A stretch of DNA of 64,000 bases, taken from assembly GCF_027627575.1 (NCBI RefSeq), contig NZ_CP114065.1:7006001-7070000 (forward strand), in the 5' to 3' direction. Positions 26,196-34,345 of this stretch are shown one piece after another; positions within the stretch are counted from its first letter, which is position 1; every line of letters starts with the position of its first letter. The stretch comes from Kribbella sp. CA-293567. Its GTDB lineage: Bacteria; Actinomycetota; Actinomycetes; Propionibacteriales; Kribbellaceae. The notes under the pieces are model-generated. The model was not told the DNA's origin. It saw only the letters and a list, made by a program, of their open reading frames with translations, and ran no database searches. Both the position numbers and the translations under genes were made by a program.

Positions 26196-27209
26196 CTACC
26201 GTACGGCTGGTGGCCCGCTCGTGTCGCGGACTCGAAGGGCCATCGGCAGATACACCGGTTCGGCGTCGGACGAGTTGACCAGCAACCGCTCCATGATCTC
26301 GCCGGCCCGCCGGCCGAGCTCGTCCCGCGGCACCGACACCGTGGTGAGGTTCGAGTGCGCGACCCGCTCCAGCGCGATGTCGTCGAAGCCGGTCACCGAC
26401 AGCTCCTCCGGTACGCCGACGCCCAGCTCGCGCAGCCGCGCCAGGGCGCCCAGCGCGACGAGATCGTTGTAGGTGAGGACCGCCGTCACGTCCGAGTCCA
26501 GCACGGCGGCGACGGCGTCGTACCCGGCCTGACTGGTCGCGCCACCGCACTCGACCACCGTCACCTCGAGCCCGAAGGCGCGGGCTCCTTCGAAGGCGCG
26601 AATGCGTTCGCCGTTCGCCCATGAGGCCGGCGGCCCGCTCAGGTACGCCGCGCGCCGGTGCCCGAGCTGCGCGAGATGCCCGCAGACCTGCGTCATCCCT
26701 CCGGCGAAGTCCACCGAGATCGACGGCACCCCAAGGCCGGGCAGGACCCGGTTGAACAACACCATCGGGTGCGCGCGTCCCAGCAGTTCGACCAGCTCCG
26801 CGCGGGGCATCCGCGGCGAGCAGAGCAGCACGCCGTCACAGCAGCGCATCAGGTCCTCGACCAGTTCGTACTCGAGCGCGGGGTCCTCGTCGGACTCCAT
26901 CACCATCATCCGGCGGCCATGAGCCCGCGTGACGGCCGAGACCGCCTTCAGCACTTCGGGAAAGTACGGATTCGCGAGGTCGGGGACCAGCACGCCGATC
27001 GTGCCCCACTCCCCTCTCGCCAGTCCCTGAGCGGCGGCATTCGGCCGGTAGCCGAGCTCGCGTACGGCGTCGTGAACTCGCGAGACGAGCAGCGGATCGA
27101 CCTTGGCGGTGCCGTTGAGCACGCGCGAGACGGTCGCGGCCGAGACGTTGGCCGCCGTACTGACGTCGCTGATCGTGGTCCGTGGGGATCGGCCCGGGCG
27201 GTTGTGCAC
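26196..27209 (-). CDS. LacI-family transcriptional repressor
   Basis: 337 residues from a GTG at 27209, chosen because AGGGAGG precedes it closely. The DNA-binding domain is TTISDVSTAANVSAATVSRVLNGTAKVDPLLVSRVHDAVRELGYRPNAAAQGLARG. The periplasmic-binding-protein-like domain follows (GTIGVLVPDLANPYFPEVLKAV; LSVTGFDDIALER). It is divergent from the aldarate operon with three LacI-type operators in between, so it should repress that operon and probably itself, with a sugar acid or intermediate as inducer. Confidence 0.95.
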   Translation of the reverse strand: MHNRPGRSPRTTISDVSTAANVSAATVSRVLNGTAKVDPLLVSRVHDAVRELGYRPNAAAQGLARGEWGTIGVLVPDLANPYFPEVLKAVSAVTRAHGRRMMVMESDEDPALEYELVEDLMRCCDGVLLCSPRMPRAELVELLGRAHPMVLFNRVLPGLGVPSISVDFAGGMTQVCGHLAQLGHRRAAYLSGPPASWANGERIRAFEGARAFGLEVTVVECGGATSQAGYDAVAAVLDSDVTAVLTYNDLVALGALARLRELGVGVPEELSVTGFDDIALERVAHSNLTTVSVPRDELGRRAGEIMERLLVNSSDAEPVYLPMALRVRDTSGPPAVR

Positions 27210-27242
27210 GCACCCTCCCTCTCGCTTGAGCGCTGTCCCTGC

Positions 27243-27256
27243 AGAAAGCGCTTGCA
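27243..27256. promoter_or_regulatory. LacI-type operator 1 (near repressor gene)
   Basis: AGAAAGCGCTTGCA matches 9 of 10 fixed positions of the LacI-family core TGNAANCGNTTNCA. It lies 34 bp upstream of the repressor start, suited to autoregulation. Confidence 0.7.
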
Positions 27257-27296
27257 CAGCGTCGCGCAGCACGCGGGCGGGCGCAAGCTCCGGTTC

Positions 27297-27310
27297 AGAA
27301 ACCGCTTTCA
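27297..27310. promoter_or_regulatory. LacI-type operator 2
   Basis: AGAAACCGCTTTCA matches 9 of 10 fixed positions of the same core as the first operator, 54 bp away from it (start to start). It is central in the divergent promoter region. Confidence 0.7.
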
Positions 27311-27353
27311 GACGAACTCTTGCCCAGCGGCCGACAGCGGACTAAAGTCCGTG

Positions 27354-27367
27354 GGCAAACGCTTACC
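27354..27367. promoter_or_regulatory. LacI-type operator 3 (near structural genes)
   Basis: GGCAAACGCTTACC keeps the AANCGNTT core with both outer pairs changed symmetrically (GG...CC). It ends 13 bp before the first structural gene, where a bound repressor would block elongation or overlap the transcription start. Confidence 0.6.
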
Positions 27368-27380
27368 GAGAGGTTGTCCC

Positions 27381-28259
27381 ATGCAGCTCGACCGACTCTC
27401 GTCGTTCCCGGTCACCGCGTTCGACGCCGACGGAGCCCTCGCGCTCGGCCCGTACCGCGAGCACCTGCGGCACCAGCTCGACGCGGGCCCGGCCGCGATC
27501 TTCGCCGCCTGCGGCACCGGGGAGTTCTTCTCCCTCACCCTCGACGAGTACGCCGCCGCGGTCCGCGCCGCGGTCGAGGAGGCGGCCGGCGCGCTGCCCG
27601 TCTTCGCCGGCACCGGCTACGGCACCGCGATCGCCCGGCAGTACGCCGCTGCCGCCCGTGACGCGGGAGCCGACGGCCTGCTGGTGCTGCCGCCGTACTT
27701 GGTCAAGCCTTCGCAGGAAGGTCTGCTGGACCACTTCCGCGGTCTCGCCGCGACGGCCGGCCTGCCGCTGATCGCGTATCAGCGCGACAACGCGGTCTTC
27801 ACCGCCGACGGTGCTGCCGAGCTGGCCCGGATCCCTGGCGTGATCGGCTTCAAGGACGGTCTCGGTGACCTCGACCTGCTCCAGCGGATCATGGCCGTCG
27901 CCCCGGAGCTCACCTACTTCAACGGCCTGCCGACGGCCGAGGTCACCGCGCGTTCGTACGCCGCGATCGGCGTCCGGGCCTACTCGTCGGCGGTGCACTG
28001 TTTTGCGCCGGAGATCGCCCACGCTTACGAGGCAGGACTCGACCAGTTGCTGCCCGACTTCTACCTCCCGCTGGTCAAGCTGCGGGACAAGGGCGCCGGG
28101 TACGCCGTCTCGCTGGTCAAGGCGGCCGTCCGGCGCCGCGGGACCGAGGTCGGTTCGGTCCGCTCACCGCTCACCGACCCGCTGCCGGAGCATCTCGAGG
28201 AGCTCGACCAGATCCTCGAGCAGGGTCTGGCGCTGGTCCGGAAGGCGGCGGCCGCATGA
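27381..28259 (+). CDS. 5-dehydro-4-deoxyglucarate dehydratase (DapA superfamily)
   Basis: 292 residues of the DHDPS/NAL aldolase superfamily. The Schiff-base lysine is Lys158 in GVIGFKDGLGDL and the catalytic tyrosine is Tyr133 in LIAYQRDN; FAACGTGEFFSLT is the substrate loop of the glucarate-pathway subgroup. It converts 5-keto-4-deoxyglucarate to 2-oxoglutarate semialdehyde plus CO2. It is the first gene of the operon and overlaps the glucarate dehydratase gene by 4 bp (ATGA), so the two consecutive enzymes are made together. Confidence 0.92.
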   Translation: MQLDRLSSFPVTAFDADGALALGPYREHLRHQLDAGPAAIFAACGTGEFFSLTLDEYAAAVRAAVEEAAGALPVFAGTGYGTAIARQYAAAARDAGADGLLVLPPYLVKPSQEGLLDHFRGLAATAGLPLIAYQRDNAVFTADGAAELARIPGVIGFKDGLGDLDLLQRIMAVAPELTYFNGLPTAEVTARSYAAIGVRAYSSAVHCFAPEIAHAYEAGLDQLLPDFYLPLVKLRDKGAGYAVSLVKAAVRRRGTEVGSVRSPLTDPLPEHLEELDQILEQGLALVRKAAAA

Positions 28260-29521
28260 AGCTCAGTCAGATCGTCATCACTCCGATCGCGATGAAGGAC
28301 CCGCCGCTGCGCAACATCCACGGCATCCACCAGCCCTACGCGTTGCGCTCGATCCTGCAGGTCCACACCGACGAGGGCCTGACCGGACTCGGCGAGACGT
28401 ACGGCGACCTCGCGGTGCTCACCGCGCTGCGTCAGGTGGCACCGAGACTGGCCGGACTCGATCCCTTCGACCTCAACGGTCTGGAACGGATCATCGGTGA
28501 GACCCTCGGCACGGCAGCCGGGCTCGCCACCCACGGGCTGGTCGGTGAGGCCAGTGACGAGAAGACGCTGGCGACCGTGCTGTCCGCCTTCGAGGTCGCC
28601 TGCTGGGACCTGCAGGGCAAGGCGCTCGGCCGTCCGGTGGTGGAGCTGCTCGGCGGCAAGGTCCGCGACGCCGTACCGTACAGCGGCTATCTGTTCTTCA
28701 AGCCCGCCGCGCATCTGCCGGTGCCGGACTACGAGCCGGACCGCTGGGGCGAGGCGATGGATGCCGAAGGCATCGTTTCCCAGGCACGCCGGATGGTCGG
28801 CGAGTACGGCTTCAGGTCGCTGAAGCTCAAGGGTGGCGTGCTGCCGGCGCTCGACGAGGCCGAGGTCGTCCTGGCCCTGCGCGAGGCCTTTCCCGACCAC
28901 CCGCTGCGGCTCGACCCCAATGCGGGCTGGACGATCGAGACCAGCATCGCTGTCGGCCGGAAGCTCGACGGCGTCCTGGAGTACCTGGAGGATCCGACCG
29001 CGACGATCGACGGGATGGCCGCGGTCGCCCGTGAGGTGTCGATGCCGTTGGCCACCAACATGTGCGTGACCGCGTTCAGCCACCTGCCGCCGGCCCTCCG
29101 CGCCGACGCCGTGCAGGTGGTGCTGTCCGACCACCACTTCTGGGGCGGGCTACGGCGCTCACGCGAACTGGCCTCGATCTGCCGGACCTTCGGGATCGGC
29201 CTGTCGATGCACTCCAACTCGCACCTCGGCATCAGCCTCGCCGCGATGACCCATCTGGCCGGCGCGACGCCTGAGCTCACCTACGACTGCGACACGCACT
29301 ACCCCTACCTGGTCGAGGACGTGGTTCAGCCCGGCGTACTGGGCTTCGTCGACGGTGCGGTCGAGGTGCCGACCGGTCCCGGTCTGGGGGTCGAGTTGGA
29401 CCTGGACTCCCTGGCCCGGCTCTCCGAGCAGTACGAGAAGTGCGGCGTCCACACCCGCGACGACGTCACGCCGATGCGGGCGATCCAGCCGGACTGGAAT
29501 CCGGCCGTTCCGCGATGGTGA
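28256..29521 (+). CDS. Glucarate dehydratase-like enolase-superfamily enzyme
   Basis: 421 residues. Catalytic elements of the glucarate dehydratase group are visible: KxK at Lys190/Lys192 (LKLKGG), metal ligands Asp220 (RLDPNAGW), Glu245 (YLEDP) and Asn268 (ATNMCVT), and the general base His in SMHSNSHLGIS. The enzyme would dehydrate D-glucarate (or a related aldarate) to 5-keto-4-deoxyglucarate, the substrate of the preceding gene product. The next gene's ATG overlaps the stop codon. No transporter is in the operon. Confidence 0.9.
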   Translation: MKLSQIVITPIAMKDPPLRNIHGIHQPYALRSILQVHTDEGLTGLGETYGDLAVLTALRQVAPRLAGLDPFDLNGLERIIGETLGTAAGLATHGLVGEASDEKTLATVLSAFEVACWDLQGKALGRPVVELLGGKVRDAVPYSGYLFFKPAAHLPVPDYEPDRWGEAMDAEGIVSQARRMVGEYGFRSLKLKGGVLPALDEAEVVLALREAFPDHPLRLDPNAGWTIETSIAVGRKLDGVLEYLEDPTATIDGMAAVAREVSMPLATNMCVTAFSHLPPALRADAVQVVLSDHHFWGGLRRSRELASICRTFGIGLSMHSNSHLGISLAAMTHLAGATPELTYDCDTHYPYLVEDVVQPGVLGFVDGAVEVPTGPGLGVELDLDSLARLSEQYEKCGVHTRDDVTPMRAIQPDWNPAVPRW

Positions 29522-30666
29522 CGCCCGCGGCGGTCGGGCACGGCGCCTTCGCCTACACCTGGGATCTCGTCGGCGATCCGTCGGCAGCCGCGCGGTTCGC
29601 CGACCTCGGTATCGACACCGTGACCCTCCAGGCCGCCTATCACTCGGTCCGGGCGACGACGGCCTGGCATCCGGCGCATCGGGTGGTGCACGCCGAGCAT
29701 GCGGCGGCGTACTTCCGGATCCGTCCGGAGCGCTGGCGCGGACTGCGGCCGCCGGTCCCGGCCTGGGGAGTCGAGGACGATGACCGCTTCGGCACGGCGA
29801 CCGCCGCACTCGCCGCTGCTGGGCTTCGAACCGAGGCGTGGGTGGTGCTCACGCACTCGTCGGTGCTCGGACGCTCTGCTCCTTCGCTAGCCGTGCGGAA
29901 CGCGTACGGCGAGGTCTTCAGTCACGCCCTCTGCCCAGCGCAATCCGCTGTGCGCGACTACGCGCTGACGACGGTGCAGGAGATCTGCGAGCAGTACGAC
30001 GTACCGGCGCTGATGCTGGAGGCCTGCGGGTGGCTCGGGTTCGAGCATGCGAGTCAGCACGAGAAAACCTCTGGCGCGGATCTCTCCGCCTGTGCCCGCG
30101 AGTTGCTGTCGATCTGCCTGTGTCCGGCCTGCTCGGAGCGACTCACGCTGGACGTTTCGCGACTCGCGATCGACGTCCGGACGATCGTCGATCGCGAACT
30201 GCAGGAGGGAGTTCTCGCGGGCGGCAGCTTGGCGGAGGCGCTCGGCACCGAACGCGCGGAGGCGATCTACCGGCACCGGAACGAGGTGATCACCGGCCTG
30301 GTCCGGGAGGCGGCCGAGCTGGCCGGCGATCGGGAATTATTGCTCATGGCAACCGATGATCCGCAGGTCACCGGCCCGGACGTCGGGGTCGAGCTGACCG
30401 GCTTCGAGCCGTCACCGGCCGCCTTCGTGCTGAAGTGCTGGGACGACGAGGAGTCGGCGATCGGCCGGATGAAGGTGGCCGCCGGACGGACCGGCGTACC
30501 CTTGGTCGCCAATGTCAACGCGCTCGGCGAACGTCCTGCCGAGCTGCCCGCGCTCGCGGCGCGACTGGTGGCGGCGGGCGCGTCACAGCTCCGGTACTAC
30601 CACGCCGGACTGGCATCACCGGCGCGCCTGGCGGCCATTCGCGCCGCCGTTCAGGAGGTGCCCTGA
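29515..30666 (+). CDS. Uncharacterised protein of the aldarate operon (possible TIM-barrel)
   Basis: 383 residues from the ATG at 29515 (MVTPAAVGHGAFAYTWDLVGD), overlapping the glucarate dehydratase stop. The pattern of strands and helices, ADLGIDTVTLQAAYHS, LRTEAWVVLTHSS, YDVPALMLEACGWLGFEH and GVPLVANVNALGE, suggests a TIM-barrel like those of glycoside hydrolases. I recognise no catalytic pair. A cysteine cluster (ICLCPAC) sits mid-protein. It is locked between sugar-acid enzymes by overlaps on both sides, so it should handle the same substrate class. Confidence 0.7.
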   Translation: MVTPAAVGHGAFAYTWDLVGDPSAAARFADLGIDTVTLQAAYHSVRATTAWHPAHRVVHAEHAAAYFRIRPERWRGLRPPVPAWGVEDDDRFGTATAALAAAGLRTEAWVVLTHSSVLGRSAPSLAVRNAYGEVFSHALCPAQSAVRDYALTTVQEICEQYDVPALMLEACGWLGFEHASQHEKTSGADLSACARELLSICLCPACSERLTLDVSRLAIDVRTIVDRELQEGVLAGGSLAEALGTERAEAIYRHRNEVITGLVREAAELAGDRELLLMATDDPQVTGPDVGVELTGFEPSPAAFVLKCWDDEESAIGRMKVAAGRTGVPLVANVNALGERPAELPALAARLVAAGASQLRYYHAGLASPARLAAIRAAVQEVP

Positions 30667-31655
30667 TGCTCAACGGCCTCTACGTGATGGACCTCGTCCG
30701 CTTCCCCGATGTCTACGGCGAAGCGGAACGAACCTCGATCGAGAAGCAGCTCCGGATCATCGGCCCGCCACTGGCTCCGGCCGAGCTGACGCCTGAGCTG
30801 CTGGCCGACGTCGATGTGCTCGTCACCGCCTGGGGCGGCCCGCAGCTGACCGAGTCGCTGCTGGCCTCCGCTCCGCGACTCCGCCTGGTCCTGTACGGCG
30901 CGGGCTCGGTGCGGTCGATCGTGACGCCGGAATCGTGGGCGCGTGGCGTGCGCGTGACGACCGCCAACTCCGTGATCGCCGAGTCGGTGGCCGAGTTCAC
31001 CCTGGCCCAGGTGCTGTACGCGTTGAAACACGGCTGGCGGTACGTGCTCGGTTCGCGTTCCCGGGCGGAGGCACTGCCAAGGGCGAACGACGAGCCGGGC
31101 GCCGCCGGATCGGTGGTCGGCCTGATGTCGCTCGGAGCCACCGGTCAGGCCACCGCCCGCCTGCTCAGCCGGCACGAACTCGACCTCCAGGCCTACGACC
31201 CGTACGTCGATCCCGCGGTCGCCTCGGCACTCGGAGTCCGGCTGGTCTCGCTGGAGGAGTTGTTCGCGACCTCTGACGTCGTCTCACTGCACGCTCCCGT
31301 GCTGGACGCGACGCGCAAGATCGTCAGCACGGACCTGCTGTCGTCGATGAAGCACGACGCGACGTTGATCAACACCGCACGGGGGGCTTTGATCGACGAG
31401 GACGCGTTGGTCGCAGTACTGCGGGAGCGCGCGGACCTGTTCGCGGTACTGGACGTGACCGATCCGGAGCCGCCACTGCCTGGGTCACCGTTGTTCTCGG
31501 CGGCGAACATCGTCGTGACGCCGCATCTGGCGGGCACCTTGAACCGGGAGCGGCGGCGGCAAGGACGGTTGATGGCCGCCGAGCTGGAGCGCTACCTCGC
31601 CGGAGAGCCGTTGCAGCACGAGATCTTCGAGTCAGGGCAGGCGAAGTCGGCATGA
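30666..31655 (+). CDS. D-2-hydroxyacid dehydrogenase family protein (first of two)
   Basis: 329 residues. Catalytic triad of the family: Arg in INTARGALID, Glu in LDVTDPEPPLPGS, and His in VVTPHLAGT. The nucleotide-binding segment is SVVGLMSLGATGQATARLL. Such enzymes reduce 2-oxoacids or oxidise 2-hydroxyacids with NAD(P)H; in sugar-acid operons they often act as hydroxypyruvate or 2-keto-acid reductases. Its ATG overlaps the upstream stop by one base and it overlaps the next gene by 4 bp. Confidence 0.9.
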   Translation: MLNGLYVMDLVRFPDVYGEAERTSIEKQLRIIGPPLAPAELTPELLADVDVLVTAWGGPQLTESLLASAPRLRLVLYGAGSVRSIVTPESWARGVRVTTANSVIAESVAEFTLAQVLYALKHGWRYVLGSRSRAEALPRANDEPGAAGSVVGLMSLGATGQATARLLSRHELDLQAYDPYVDPAVASALGVRLVSLEELFATSDVVSLHAPVLDATRKIVSTDLLSSMKHDATLINTARGALIDEDALVAVLRERADLFAVLDVTDPEPPLPGSPLFSAANIVVTPHLAGTLNRERRRQGRLMAAELERYLAGEPLQHEIFESGQAKSA

Positions 31656-32611
31656 CTCTGCTGGTGATGGTGCCGCCGCAGCGCGAGACGACCGTGGACT
31701 GGCCGGAGCGGTTGATGGCTTCGGTGCCGGGCTTGACCGTGGTTCGACCGGAGGCCGAGGAGGTCGTGGCCGCTCTGCGGGAGGCTGACGCGGCGTACGG
31801 CGTACTGCCAGTTGAGTTGCTAACGGCAACTACTCGGCTGCGGTGGCTGCAGGCGCAGCAGGCTGGGCCGCCGCCTGGGTTCTACTACCCGGAACTGGTG
31901 GCACATCCGGTCGTGGTGACGAACATGCGTGACACCTACACCGATCATGTGGCGACCCACACGCTGGCTTTGGTGCTGGCGATGTGCCGTGGTTTGCCAG
32001 GCTACGTCCGGGATCAGCAGACGGCTTCGTGGAACCCCGACTGGGCTCCGGAGGCTGTCGTCTCCTTGTCCGAGGCAACGGCTCTCGTGGTGGGCGTCGG
32101 CGCTCTCGGCTCCGAGATCGGCCGGCTCCTGGCTGCCTTCGGAACGCGGGTGACCGGGATCGACGTCCGGCCCGAGGACCGGCCGGGATTCACCGAGGTG
32201 CTCCCGGTGGACGCTTTGGATGCTCAACTGCCGTTGGCTGACCTGGTGATCCTGACCGTGCCGCATACTCCGGACACCGAGGGGATGATCGGCGCCCGCC
32301 GGCTCGGGCTGCTCAAGCCGTCGGCGTTCTTCGTGAATGTCGGGCGCGGGCCCACCGTTCGGCTGGATGCGCTCGACGCGGCGCTGGCGGCCGGGCGGTT
32401 GCGGGGTGCCGCGCTGGACGTGTTCGAGACCGAGCCGTTGCCGGCCGACCACCCGTTGTGGCGCCGGCCCGAAGTACTGATCACTCCGCACGTCGCAGGA
32501 GCCGGGCCGCACGAGGCAGAGCGGCGCTTCGCCGTCCTGCTGGAGAACGCCCGGCGTTTTGTTGCCGGCGACAACCTGATCAACGTCGTCGACAAGTCCC
32601 AGTGGTTCTGA
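31652..32611 (+). CDS. D-2-hydroxyacid dehydrogenase family protein (second of two)
   Basis: 319 residues. NAD(P)-binding motif VVGVGALGSEIGRLLAAFG; catalytic Arg in VNVGRGPTV, Glu in ALDVFETEPLP, His in LITPHVAGAG. It differs clearly from the gene before it, so the pair is not a recent duplication. Two 2-hydroxyacid dehydrogenases in one operon suggests two different keto-acid steps or two stereo/chain-length preferences. The secreted alginate lyase gene starts 45 bp downstream. Confidence 0.9.
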   Translation: MTLLVMVPPQRETTVDWPERLMASVPGLTVVRPEAEEVVAALREADAAYGVLPVELLTATTRLRWLQAQQAGPPPGFYYPELVAHPVVVTNMRDTYTDHVATHTLALVLAMCRGLPGYVRDQQTASWNPDWAPEAVVSLSEATALVVGVGALGSEIGRLLAAFGTRVTGIDVRPEDRPGFTEVLPVDALDAQLPLADLVILTVPHTPDTEGMIGARRLGLLKPSAFFVNVGRGPTVRLDALDAALAAGRLRGAALDVFETEPLPADHPLWRRPEVLITPHVAGAGPHEAERRFAVLLENARRFVAGDNLINVVDKSQWF

Positions 32612-32656
32612 GAGGAACACCAGATAGCACCTCTTCCGCCCCGAAGGAGTTCCATC

Positions 32657-33427
32657 ATGCGAGTCGTCCGCCCCCTTGCTCTGCTGTCCGCCCTCGCCGC
32701 GAGCGCCGCCCTGCTCACCAGCGGCGGTGCGAGCGCCGTACCGGCTGCTGCTTGTACCTATCCTGCTGAAGTACTGGACCTCACCCGGTGGAAGGTCCAG
32801 CTCCCGATCGACGACCCCAACCAGTCCGGCACCCAGGTGCTGCAGGTGACCCGGCCGCGGCTGAACACCTACGTGCTGTCGCCGTGGTTCAAGCCGACCT
32901 CGTCGTGCGACGGCGTCCAGTTCCGGAACGCGGTGAACGGGGTGAAGACGCCGAACACCACCTACGCCCGCTCGGAACTGCGGGAGATGCAGACCAACGG
33001 CACCACCGAGGCCAAGTGGTCCTCGAACTCCGGCACTCACACGATGGTGATCGACCAGGCGATCAACCACCTGCCGAACACCAAGCCGCAGGTGATCGCC
33101 GGCCAGATCCACGACGGTGACGACCGCGCCACCTTCCGGCTGGACGGCAAGGCGCTCTACGTCACCCGCGACAACGACACCCGCTTCAAGCTGGTGGACA
33201 GCAACTACGTGCTCGGCACCCGTTTCCAGGCGAAGTTCGTGGTCAGCAACGGCTCGATCAAGGCCTACTACAACGGCGCCCTGCAGACGACCATCCCGGT
33301 CAGCTTCACCACCGGCTACTTCAAGGCCGGCGTCTACACCCAGGCCAACTGCGACAACTCGTCCCCCTGCAACACCAGCAACTACGGTCAGAACACCATC
33401 TACGGCCTGTCGGTGACCCACAGCTAG
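32657..33427 (+). CDS. Secreted alginate lyase, polysaccharide lyase family 7
   Basis: 256 residues with a Sec signal peptide (RPLALLSALAASAALLTSGGASA, cleavage near residue 27). All three PL7 motifs are present: RSELRE (105-110), QIH (150-152, containing the catalytic His) and YFKAGVYTQ (221-229). Enzymes with QIH rather than QVH usually prefer polyguluronate or mixed blocks. It is preceded by GAAGGAG and follows the sugar-acid operon at 45 bp, so it may be cotranscribed; products could feed uronate catabolism. A strong terminator follows. Confidence 0.95.
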   Translation: MRVVRPLALLSALAASAALLTSGGASAVPAAACTYPAEVLDLTRWKVQLPIDDPNQSGTQVLQVTRPRLNTYVLSPWFKPTSSCDGVQFRNAVNGVKTPNTTYARSELREMQTNGTTEAKWSSNSGTHTMVIDQAINHLPNTKPQVIAGQIHDGDDRATFRLDGKALYVTRDNDTRFKLVDSNYVLGTRFQAKFVVSNGSIKAYYNGALQTTIPVSFTTGYFKAGVYTQANCDNSSPCNTSNYGQNTIYGLSVTHS

Positions 33428-33437
33428 GACACCGCCG

Positions 33438-33468
33438 CGCCGCAGCACCCGGTGCGGGTGCTGCGGCG
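33438..33468. terminator. Perfect 14-bp hairpin between convergent genes
   Basis: CGCCGCAGCACCCG pairs perfectly with CGGGTGCTGCGGCG around GTG. It lies 10 bp after the alginate lyase stop and 24 bp after the stop of the convergent DUF2382 gene, so it probably ends transcripts from both sides. Confidence 0.8.
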
Positions 33469-33492
33469 TGCGGGGTGCGGGTGCTGCAGAGG

Positions 33493-34260
33493 TCAGTGCT
33501 TGCGCTTCTTGGTCGTGTCCTCGACCTCGATCTGCTCCTTGCGCACCGTGTCGGTCACCTGCTGCTCCTCGCGGACCGTCTCGGTCTCCAGCCCGACCCG
33601 CTCGACGGCGACCGTCTCCTTCGCCACCACCGGACGCTCCTCGTGCAGGACGACCTCACGCTCCTCCTCACCGATCTCGCCGGACATCGCCCGGCTGCCT
33701 TCGACCGGCTCGCGAACCACGCGAACCTCCTCGTGGCTGACCGGCACGGTGATCTGCTGCTCCTCGGTCACCACGTGCTTCTGCAGCCGCACCCGACCGG
33801 TCTCGACCGTCTCCGTGCCCGCGCGCAGCCGCTCTTCGGAGCGGACCATCGACTCCTGGCCGCCCGTCTCCTGCCCAGCCATGCCCTTCTGCCCGGCCGT
33901 TCCCTGCCCGTTCGTTCCCTGGCCGGCCATCCCCTGCCGCGGCGTACCGGCCTGCAGGTTGTAGTGGCGGTACAGCTCGGCGGCCTCCGCCTCGGACAGG
34001 TGTCCGTTGTCGTCGATCCGCGGCGCGTCCTTGATCACGTCCTTGTGCGCGCCGACGTGCAGCCCGTCCTGCTCCGCGCGCGCACCGGTCAACGGCACGA
34101 AGGACTCCTTGTTCCCGAACAGACCGGTTCGGACCGTCACCCACTCGGGGGCGCCGGACACGTCGGAGGCGTAGAGGTGGGACGCCGTCCCGACCTTGTG
34201 TCCTTCGACGTCGTAGACGTCCTGGCCGATCGTCCGCTCCAGCTCCTGTGTGGTGCTCAT
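33493..34260 (-). CDS. PRC-barrel and DUF2382 domain stress-type protein
   Basis: 255 residues from the ATG at 34260. The N-terminal PRC-barrel is IGQDVYDVEGHKVGTASHLYASDVSGAPEWVTV. A Gly/Gln/Thr linker with repeated GMAGQ/GTNGQ units covers about residues 108-135. The C-terminal DUF2382 domain repeats VxxEEQ-type strands (EEVRVVREPVEGSR, EEREVVLHEERPVVAKETVAVERVGLETE) and ends in KKRKH. The architecture is widespread and tied to stress (YsnF-like), but biochemical function is unknown. Confidence 0.9.
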   Translation of the reverse strand: MSTTQELERTIGQDVYDVEGHKVGTASHLYASDVSGAPEWVTVRTGLFGNKESFVPLTGARAEQDGLHVGAHKDVIKDAPRIDDNGHLSEAEAAELYRHYNLQAGTPRQGMAGQGTNGQGTAGQKGMAGQETGGQESMVRSEERLRAGTETVETGRVRLQKHVVTEEQQITVPVSHEEVRVVREPVEGSRAMSGEIGEEEREVVLHEERPVVAKETVAVERVGLETETVREEQQVTDTVRKEQIEVEDTTKKRKH

Positions 34261-34345
34261 CGGAAACCATCCCCGTTCTCGTTGTCTTCGGCAACTGCCT
34301 TCGACCGTCGAGTACCCGGAGTGACGATCACCAAACAAGCAGTGA

